Program-made: the position numbers and the translations under genes
Shown: piece after piece, positions 1 through 4,204 of the stretch
How positions within the stretch are numbered: position 1 is the first letter of the stretch
Layout: every line of letters starts with the position of its first letter
The notes under the pieces: generated by a model
The model's database searches: none
Seen by the model: the letters and a program-made list of their open reading frames with translations, nothing else
Told to the model about the DNA's origin: nothing
From: Litorivivens sp047622145
GTDB taxonomy: Bacteria > Pseudomonadota > Gammaproteobacteria > Pseudomonadales > Spongiibacteraceae
Reading direction: 5' to 3'
DNA length: 23,275 nucleotides
Assembly (NCBI GenBank): GCA_047622145.1
Contig: JBLHMO010000039.1
Coordinates: 1-23,275 of the forward strand

Positions 1-453
1 TACGAAGATTCTGGTGGTACCGAAGTAGCTCTCATTATGCGGAAGGAAATTGCGGTAAATTTCTCAGGCTATTACATCACCCTCGAAGGCAGTACCAATG
101 CAAGTGATAGCGATAGCGAAGGCGAAGGCGAAAAGGCAGTCAACGCATCGTTGACCGTGGCGGGTAAAGTGTACTTCGGTATGAATCAGTCGGATATTCC
201 TGCGGCAGGGTCGTGCACGGCTAATCTTGGTATAGCGCGGGGCTATAAGGTCGACATTTTTAACGGCACAGCGACGCGCAACATTTTCGCAGGAGGGGGT
301 ATGCCGCCCTCACCGATTGCCGGCTTGGTCACTATGGATGGGCAGACGGTGCCCTTCTTGATAAGGGGTAAGGGTCCCTCGGCGTTTGATCCGAGTGTTC
401 CCGAACTTGATTTTTCTGGTGGTCGACAACGAACTTACTGGTATTACCGGTAG
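1..453 (+). CDS. PilY1-like type IV pilus protein, C-terminal part (5' end outside window)
   Basis: The reading frame is open from the first base, so the gene starts upstream and only about 150 C-terminal residues are seen. The segment resembles the C-terminus of PilY1, the large secreted type IV pilus tip/adhesion and calcium-binding protein: a stretch reading as a request-for-output domain (ASLTVAGKVYFGMNQ), a single cysteine near SCTANLG, a glycine-rich GGGMPPSPIAG turn, and a short aromatic/basic ending (RTYWYYR) like the RxSWRE-type ends of PilY1 proteins. An acidic Ser/Asp/Glu/Gly stretch lies near window positions 100-130. The gene converges on rhlE with a strong hairpin between them. 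Family assignment is by motif recognition only; another beta-propeller or pilus-associated protein is possible. Confidence 0.6.
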   Translation, partial: YEDSGGTEVALIMRKEIAVNFSGYYITLEGSTNASDSDSEGEGEKAVNASLTVAGKVYFGMNQSDIPAAGSCTANLGIARGYKVDIFNGTATRNIFAGGGMPPSPIAGLVTMDGQTVPFLIRGKGPSAFDPSVPELDFSGGRQRTYWYYR

Positions 454-459
454 CCTGGG

Positions 460-497
460 CCGCTGCCGGCGAGCGGATCTATGCTCGTAGGCAGCGG
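460..497. terminator. Long hairpin between convergent pilY1-like gene and rhlE
   Basis: Outer stem CCGCTGCC (460-467) pairs perfectly with GGCAGCGG (490-497), and inner stem CGAGC (470-474) pairs with GCTCG (483-487) around an 8-nt loop, with a 2x2 internal mismatch. It lies between two convergent stop codons, where a bidirectional terminator is expected. Neither side has a good U-run, so it may act as an mRNA 3'-end stabiliser rather than a classical intrinsic terminator. Confidence 0.5.
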
Positions 498-545
498 TTC
501 ATCGCTTGGATTCCGGCGTCAGTATTGACCGCGGGTCGACGGTGC

Positions 546-1850
546 TTAGCGAATATTTCCGTTCGTTGATGGCCCGCTTTTATGTGGTGGATAGCGTTTC
601 GCATTATTGCCGGGCTGCTTACCTGCACTTGCGGCGTTGCGTCCACGGTTGGTGTTTGTTCTGACCGGATGCGTAGGCTTATGCGGTTGTCGAATCGCCT
701 GCGATTCCGGCAGATCGTGATCGGGCTCGAAGCCGTCAATCAGATTGCGCGGCAGTTTTTGCTGGATCACGCGCTCGATCTGTACCAGTAGCTTCACTTC
801 GTCCGCACAGACTAGCGATACCGCTTCACCTGATGCACCGGCGCGGGCTGTGCGACCAATACGGTGAACATAGTCTTCGGCTACGTGGGGCAGGTCGAAA
901 TTCACGACATGGGGTAGCTGGCTGATGTCAAGTCCGCGGGCGGCAATATCGGTTGCGACCAATATCTGCATATCGCCTTTTTTGAAGCCGGCCAGTGCCT
1001 TGGTGCGCGCGCCCTGACTTTTATTGCCGTGGATTGCCGCCGCTTTTAGGCCTGCTGCTTCCAGGTTTTTGGTCAGTTTGTTGGCGCCGTGTTTGGTTTT
1101 GGTGAAAACCAATACTTGCTGCCACTTGCGATCGACAATCAGCTCAATCAGCAAGTCGGCTTTGCGTTTCTTGTCGACGGGTGCAACCCATTGCGTGATA
1201 TTTTCGGCCGTAGTGTTGGCGGTGGCCACTGAAATTTCTTCGGCGTCATTCAGCATGCCCTTGGCGAGCCTGCGAATATCACCCGAAAAGGTGGCAGAAA
1301 ACAGCAGGTTTTGCCGTTTTTTGGGCAGCACGGCTAGTATCTTTTTGATGTCGTTGATAAAGCCCATGTCTAGCATGCGGTCGGCTTCATCCAGCACCAA
1401 AATTTCCAGCTTGTCGAAGCGGACTGCCCGCTGCTGATACAAATCCAGTAGGCGCCCAGGGGTTGCGACCAGTACGTCAACGCCTTTGCGCAGCGCCATC
1501 ATCTGCGGATTAATTTTCACGCCGCCAAACACGACGGTGCTGCGCAGTGGCAGATGTTTGCCGTAATCGGCCACACTTTGGCCGATCTGCGCGGCGAGTT
1601 CGCGGGTTGGGGTTAGTATCAAGGTTCGGGCTTGATTCGGGGCGGCGGGCTGGCCGTCTTTCAATAGTTCCAGAATGGGCAGGGTAAAGCCGGCGGTTTT
1701 GCCGGTGCCGGTTTGGGCTGCCGCCATCAAATCGCCACCCTTGAGTATGGCCGGAATCGCCTGGGCTTGGATGGGTGAGGGGGTTTCGTAGCCTTTGTCG
1801 GCGATAGCCTGAAGCAACGGGGCAGAGAGGCCCAGCGTAGTAAATGACAT
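546..1850 (-). CDS. rhlE: ATP-dependent RNA helicase, RhlE-type DEAD-box
   Basis: A 434-residue DEAD-box helicase that unwinds or remodels RNA duplexes, typically in ribosome assembly and RNA decay. All core motifs are visible in order: Q motif GYETPSPIQAQAIP (about 20-33), motif I AQTGTGKT (45-52), Ia PTRELAAQ (81-88), Ib TPGR, motif II DEAD (154-157), motif III SAT (185-187), then in RecA domain 2 LVATDIAARGLDI and motif VI HRIGRTARAG (329-338). The C-terminal roughly 60 residues are a low-complexity tail rich in Arg, Asn, Pro and Lys, as usual for RhlE proteins, which use it for RNA binding. The ATG start gives MSFTTLGL, the usual family N-terminus, with an AGGA about 10 nt upstream. Transcribed toward the pilY1-like gene; its upstream side opens onto the accessory strip. 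RhlE rather than SrmB/RhlB is chosen from overall motif flavour. Confidence 0.9.
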   Translation of the reverse strand: MSFTTLGLSAPLLQAIADKGYETPSPIQAQAIPAILKGGDLMAAAQTGTGKTAGFTLPILELLKDGQPAAPNQARTLILTPTRELAAQIGQSVADYGKHLPLRSTVVFGGVKINPQMMALRKGVDVLVATPGRLLDLYQQRAVRFDKLEILVLDEADRMLDMGFINDIKKILAVLPKKRQNLLFSATFSGDIRRLAKGMLNDAEEISVATANTTAENITQWVAPVDKKRKADLLIELIVDRKWQQVLVFTKTKHGANKLTKNLEAAGLKAAAIHGNKSQGARTKALAGFKKGDMQILVATDIAARGLDISQLPHVVNFDLPHVAEDYVHRIGRTARAGASGEAVSLVCADEVKLLVQIERVIQQKLPRNLIDGFEPDHDLPESQAIRQPHKPTHPVRTNTNRGRNAASAGKQPGNNAKRYPPHKSGPSTNGNIR

Positions 1851-1920
1851 GCGGTGTGAATCCTGATCGGGACCGGAGGGCGGTCGGGACGTCTCGGACG
1901 GTGGAGAATGAGTGTAGATT

Positions 1921-1985
1921 CACCAACAACGCGGCCGAGGATTTAGACCAATAAGTGGCCGGTTTTGGGTTTAATACGTCAACGA
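1921..1985 (-). repeat. Third, more decayed copy of the IS-end-like repeat
   Basis: The + strand here begins CACCAACAACGCGGCC and continues ACCAATAAGTGGCC, then a G/T-rich stretch. It aligns with the two better copies at 3681-3751 and 3817-3887 over the paired ACCAAnnnnTGGCC / ACCAAAAAGTGGCC blocks with a 2-nt gap; the outermost GGGTGAATCGACA part is barely recognisable. Orientation is the same as the other two copies. It starts about 70 bp upstream of the rhlE start codon, so it marks the left border of the accessory strip. The match is by eye and weaker than the other two. Confidence 0.35.
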
Positions 1986-2261
1986 ACGAGCCTGAAATAG
2001 AGGCTGGGAGGTGGGTTTACCCAATATTTGCCCGCGCATTGTACGATAAAATTGCCAATACTACTATTTAAAATCAAAGGTTTGCTGGGAGTGTCTATTT
2101 TACAGGCTAGCAGCTCCGGCAACTTAGATCCGACTTTTAGCCGGTAACTACTCCATTCATGAACTCTACCGCTGTGCACCGGCGACGGTATAGACCTTAA
2201 GGCGGCTCATCGCCTGAGAAACCTATACTCGGGTGGGCTTTTTAGTCATTGTCTTCAATCC

Positions 2262-2363
2262 TCAGGCCGCCTGCTCCCGTTCGTGCGCGCTTGGTCGAGC
2301 ACGCTGTTCTAGCGGGCCTCGAGTACCTGCGCTGATCTTCAGGGTATCTAGTCCATATACCCA
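2262..2363 (-). pseudogene. Short protein-like fragment, unassigned
   Basis: A 33-codon open stretch between two in-frame stops on the minus strand, including TLKISAGTRGPLEQRA and ending in HEREQAA. It has no start codon in frame, so at most it is a fragment. The ordered, hydrophilic sequence looks less random than neighbouring frames, and such scraps often derive from mobile-element genes, but I cannot name a family. Confidence 0.15.
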
Positions 2364-2373
2364 TTAATTCCAG

Positions 2374-2668
2374 CTAATGTGTGTGAGTGACCACAAGTTG
2401 GCGATTTTTTACCCTGCTATTGCCGGGGGGAGCTGGGGTAGAATAGAAAAGCAGCTCGTCGGCGGCGGCGTGAGCCTGTGTTCCATTGAGTTTTCCACAG
2501 TAGAGCCAGCCTGAGCGAGATGATGGCATGCCTGGTTCGGGGGTATATAGGCAAAACACCTCTTCTGCATCGATCCAGTAGAGCTTGTCCATCACTGGAA
2601 GTTTAAGACGAGAGTCGAATGTGTTGCTCGGATCATCGATTATATTGAGTTCTACAACACGAGGCGGC
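2374..2668 (-). pseudogene. Fragment of an unrecognised protein
   Basis: An open minus-strand stretch of roughly 97 codons that reads protein-like in its first two thirds: PRVVELNIIDDPSNTFDSRL, then LKLPVMDKLYWIDAEEVFCL, followed by aromatic and glycine-rich sequence. The only start codons in frame are GTG-ATG near 2590-2595, which would drop the plausible upstream part and leave 72-73 residues without a convincing ribosome binding site. A stop codon precedes the protein-like part with no start between. I read it as a 5'-truncated remnant, perhaps of a cassette or island gene. The family is not recognised; a real short gene starting at the ATG cannot be excluded. Confidence 0.25.
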
Positions 2669-2778
2669 TACACTCTGGCTTAAATTATATGTCACCAGCT
2701 GACTATCAAATGCGATATGCCGAGTGTCCGTAAAGGTGGTGCAAGTCTAGCGCTTATTTGTCTGCCCTTGTGCCGGGC

Positions 2779-2785
2779 GTTATGT
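2779..2785 (+). repeat. 3' core (R') of an attC site, 5' arm not recognisable
   Basis: GCCGGGCGTTATGTG matches the 3' arm of the complete attC downstream (GCGGCGTTATGTG), and a cassette gene follows 31 bp later. No matching ACATAAC 5' core with a complementary arm is found in the preceding 150 bp; the nearest partial candidate is CTACAACACGAGGCG near 2652. The 5' arm has probably been lost, or the site is strongly diverged. Confidence 0.6.
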
Positions 2786-2815
2786 GCCAACCATCATTGA
2801 GAAAATTTAATTTAA

Positions 2816-3163
2816 ATGGCTATGAGTGAATTTGAAGTTAAAAGGTGTGAACGTGAATTGGAAAAGTTTCTTTCAGTTCATCGTCCACCTGTACATGTTA
2901 GAAATGAACTTGATATCAGCTATAGATTGATAAACCAAAGCGTAGAGATATTTGAGGTTACTCCAGACTGGAAAGACCCAACCGAGAAAATGGAAACTCC
3001 AGTAGCCAAAGGAACCTATGTCAAATCACAGAACATATGGAAGGTTTATTGGCATAAGAGTGATATGAAATGGCATCGTTACGATCCTATGCCAGAGGTG
3101 AAATCGATAGAAGATTTCTTAACGACAGTGGGTGAGGACAAGCATTGCTGTTTTTTCGGGTAA
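2816..3163 (+). CDS. Cassette-encoded DUF3024 domain protein
   Basis: A 115-residue protein filling cassette 1. The C-terminal half carries the DUF3024 pattern: a YRL..QSVEIFE strand, a PxW turn (TPDWKDP), then PVAKGTYVKSQ, WKVYWHKSDMKWHRYDP and a closing hydrophobic helix (SIEDFLTTV). DUF3024 proteins are small, of unknown biochemical function, and are frequent cargo in chromosomal integrons (general knowledge). No signal peptide or membrane segment is seen, so it is probably cytosolic. Two in-frame ATGs (2816 and 2822) compete; the upstream sequence GAGAAAA is a poor ribosome binding site for both. There is no obvious promoter of its own, and expression may depend on read-through. The ending Cys-Cys-Phe-Phe-Gly is unusual but intact. 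Confidence 0.8.
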   Translation: MAMSEFEVKRCERELEKFLSVHRPPVHVRNELDISYRLINQSVEIFEVTPDWKDPTEKMETPVAKGTYVKSQNIWKVYWHKSDMKWHRYDPMPEVKSIEDFLTTVGEDKHCCFFG

Positions 3164-3167
3164 ATGC

Positions 3168-3266
3168 ACATAACAAGGCAAAGCAATCTGACTCCGCAAA
3201 CTGTCACGCTTTTTGCTGCGCAAAAAGACGCGCCAGCTTGCTACGCAGTTGTTTGCGGCGTTATGT
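3168..3266 (+). repeat. attC recombination site, complete
   Basis: This 99-nt imperfect inverted repeat begins ACATAAC (3168-3174) and ends GTTATGT (3260-3266). The two arms pair along most of their length (ACATAAC..GCAAA against TTTGC..GTTATGT), and the centre forms a perfect CTTTTTGC / GCAAAAAG hairpin. These are the R''/R' cores and extrahelical-base style mismatches expected of a single-stranded attC substrate for an integron integrase. It begins 5 bp after the stop codon of cassette 1. Confidence 0.85.
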
Positions 3267-3284
3267 GTCAATTCAGGAGTAGCT

Positions 3285-3566
3285 ATGAAAGCGATTTGGA
3301 ATGGTCAGGTAATAGCCGAAAGCGATGAAACCATCATCGTAGAGTCGAATCATTACTTCCCCAGGAACTCGATAGTCGAAGCGTTCTATTCGCAAAGTAA
3401 CAAAAGAACGCATTGTCCCTGGAAGGGTGACGCGAGCTATTTCAATATAGAGGTAGATGGCTCTTCCAACCAGAATGGCGCATGGTCATATTTGGAGCCA
3501 AAGGAAGCGGCAAAGGAAATCGCCAACATGTTGGCGTTTTGGAACGGAATCGAAGTGACAGAATGA
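3285..3566 (+). CDS. Cassette-encoded DUF427 domain protein
   Basis: A 93-residue protein recognised as the DUF427 family by its near-consensus order of blocks: MKAIWNGQVIAESDET at the N-terminus, the NHYFPRNSIV strand, the conserved THCPWKG turn (window residues about 42-48), ASYFNIEVDG, AWSYLEP and the closing AFWNGIEV. DUF427 is a compact beta fold seen alone or fused in many bacteria and without an established reaction. The start is chosen at 3285 because AGGAG (3275-3279) sits 5 nt upstream; an earlier in-frame start at 3213 lies inside the attC and is rejected. The gene occupies nearly all of cassette 2. It appears intact. Confidence 0.85.
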   Translation: MKAIWNGQVIAESDETIIVESNHYFPRNSIVEAFYSQSNKRTHCPWKGDASYFNIEVDGSSNQNGAWSYLEPKEAAKEIANMLAFWNGIEVTE

Positions 3567-3579
3567 GCTTCGTAACCAC

Positions 3580-3664
3580 ACATAACAAGAAGCGGCAGAA
3601 AGCACGCTTTGCGTGCGGGATTTTTGACCGTCCGCTTTTTACCAATACCGGTTTGCCGTTATGC
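3580..3664 (+). repeat. attC recombination site, last of the cluster
   Basis: It starts ACATAAC (3580-3586) and ends GTTATGC (3658-3664), 85 nt. A central hairpin AAAGCACGC-TTT-GCGTGC is clear and AAGCGG near 3588 can pair with CCGCTT near 3632, but the distances from the stems to the two cores are unequal, so it is a less regular attC than the previous one. It closes cassette 2. No cassette follows; an IS-end-like repeat begins 17 bp later. Confidence 0.7.
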
Positions 3665-3680
3665 ACTCGAAAAACTGCTA

Positions 3681-3751
3681 TACAAAAAAGTGGCCAACCT
3701 CAGTTTTTACCATAAATAGCCCAAAACGGTGATTGTATGGGTGAATCGACA
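3681..3751 (-). repeat. IS-end-like repeat, copy A (IS21-like terminal region)
   Basis: This 71-bp block aligns without gaps to copy B (3817-3887), with identical length and an identical outer end. On the minus strand the element begins TGTCGATTCACCCATA and then carries internal GGCCACTTTTT-type motifs. Terminal TG plus several internal sub-repeats of this kind is the organisation of IS21-family ends (known for the family). No transposase gene is present, so it is a solo end. Copy A is the more diverged in the middle (ACCATAAATAGCCC instead of ACCAAAAAGTGGCC). Confidence 0.55.
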
Positions 3752-3816
3752 TGCCCAGTAATTCAAATTGCAATTATTTATGTTGTACCGTGCCAAGAGT
3801 TTGGCTGACGAGTTTA

Positions 3817-3887
3817 TACCAAATGATGGCCGCTGCTGATTTTTACCAAAAAGTGGCCAAAGCGGACAACTTATGGGTGAATCGACA
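3817..3887 (-). repeat. IS-end-like repeat, copy B (IS21-like terminal region)
   Basis: This is the best-preserved copy. The minus strand begins TGTCGATTCACCCATAAG and shows the repeated GGCCACTTTTTGGTA and GGCCATCATTTGGTA motifs. It lies in direct orientation 136 bp from copy A and ends 25 bp from the 3' end of tRNA-Leu, so the element end abuts the tRNA downstream region. The outer 16 bp are identical to copy A. Confidence 0.6.
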
Positions 3888-3912
3888 AGAGACATTTTAG
3901 TATGAAGAGTTA

Positions 3913-3999
3913 TGGTGCCCAGGAGAGGACTTGAACCTCCACCCCCTTGCGAGGACCAGCACCTGAAGCTGGCGTGTCTACCAATTTCACCACCTGGGC
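3913..3999 (-). tRNA. tRNA-Leu (anticodon CAG)
   Basis: The minus strand folds as an 87-nt class II tRNA with encoded CCA: acceptor GCCCAGG (3993-3999) pairs with CCTGGGC, discriminator A, then CCA (3913-3915). The D arm contains the Leu-type TGGTAGAC. The anticodon stem-loop is CCAGC-TTCAGGT-GCTGG with anticodon CAG, decoding CUG. A variable arm CCTCGCAAGGGGG and a T loop GTTCAAGTC follow. All parts are intact. A strong promoter lies just upstream (4038-4066). Downstream I see no intrinsic terminator before the IS-like repeat, which suggests that the original 3' flank was displaced. Confidence 0.96.
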
Positions 4000-4037
4000 G
4001 GATGTGAAATACATCGGTCATGTGACCTGAGGCGCGC

Positions 4038-4066
4038 AATTTACTGACATGAGGGTGTTTTGTCAA
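4038..4066 (-). promoter_or_regulatory. Sigma70 promoter of tRNA-Leu
   Basis: On the minus strand, a perfect -35 TTGACA (4061-4066), a 17-nt spacer and -10 TAAATT (4038-4043) are followed by a GCGCGCC discriminator. A GC-rich discriminator is typical of stringently controlled stable-RNA promoters (known in enterics; inferred here). Transcription would begin about 30 nt before the mature tRNA 5' end. Confidence 0.75.
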
Positions 4067-4204
4067 TGGCAGTGCGTATAATGCAGTACGCATAGCTGCA
4101 GTTACCTGCTATCTATTACCCGTAATCTATTAGTCAGTCATGTGTATCCGGTAATTTTTAGTCAGTAGTTTTTAACCAGCAAAACAAGAGGCTCTAACTT
4201 TTAT

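Larger units (their letters stand above)
1986..2778. other. Gene-poor accessory stretch with no confident gene
   Basis: About 790 bp without a gene I can support. It holds two protein-like minus-strand fragments (2262-2363 and around 2374-2668, listed separately), a possible long-range base-pairing (GGCGGC 2201-2206 and CTGAG 2214-2218 against CTCAGGCCGCC 2261-2271), and at its right end the 3' arm of an attC site. Base composition is patchy and codon use does not resemble the surrounding housekeeping genes. It is best read as remnants left by successive insertions and deletions. Confidence 0.4.
2779..3664 (+). mobile_element. Integrase-less gene cassette cluster (CALIN type), two complete cassettes
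   Basis: Three GTTATGY sites occur in the same orientation at 2779-2785, 3260-3266 and 3658-3664, each at the 3' end of an attC-like structure. Cutting at G^TT gives two cassettes, 2780-3260 (481 bp) and 3261-3658 (398 bp). Each has one short forward gene filling nearly the whole unit, starting 25-40 bp after the boundary, with its stop 5-14 bp before the next attC. That is the standard integron cassette layout. No integrase gene, attI or Pc promoter is present in the window, so the cluster is best called a CALIN. Composition is visibly more A+T-rich than the flanking core genes, consistent with acquisition. Confidence 0.8.

Noticed and set aside
1979..2179. 66-codon reverse open frame in the accessory strip
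   Set aside because: It has no ribosome binding site, no recognisable family, and composition not distinguishable from random sequence; it is treated as noncoding remnant.
2650..2785. Full-length 130-bp attC beginning at CTACAAC
   Set aside because: The arms pair poorly beyond the core and an internal ACACTC/GAGTGT pairing is inconsistent with the attC geometry; only the 3' half is annotated.
3213..3566. Longer form of the DUF427 protein starting at 3213
   Set aside because: The first 24 codons lie inside the attC site; the start at 3285 has AGGAG and gives the family N-terminus.
3913..3999. tRNA-Leu as an att site of an integrated island
   Set aside because: No second copy of the tRNA 3' end and no integrase is seen in the window, so only a border effect is claimed.
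3707..4093. 128-codon reverse open frame across tRNA-Leu
   Set aside because: It runs through an intact tRNA gene and two IS-end repeats, so it cannot be a real protein gene.
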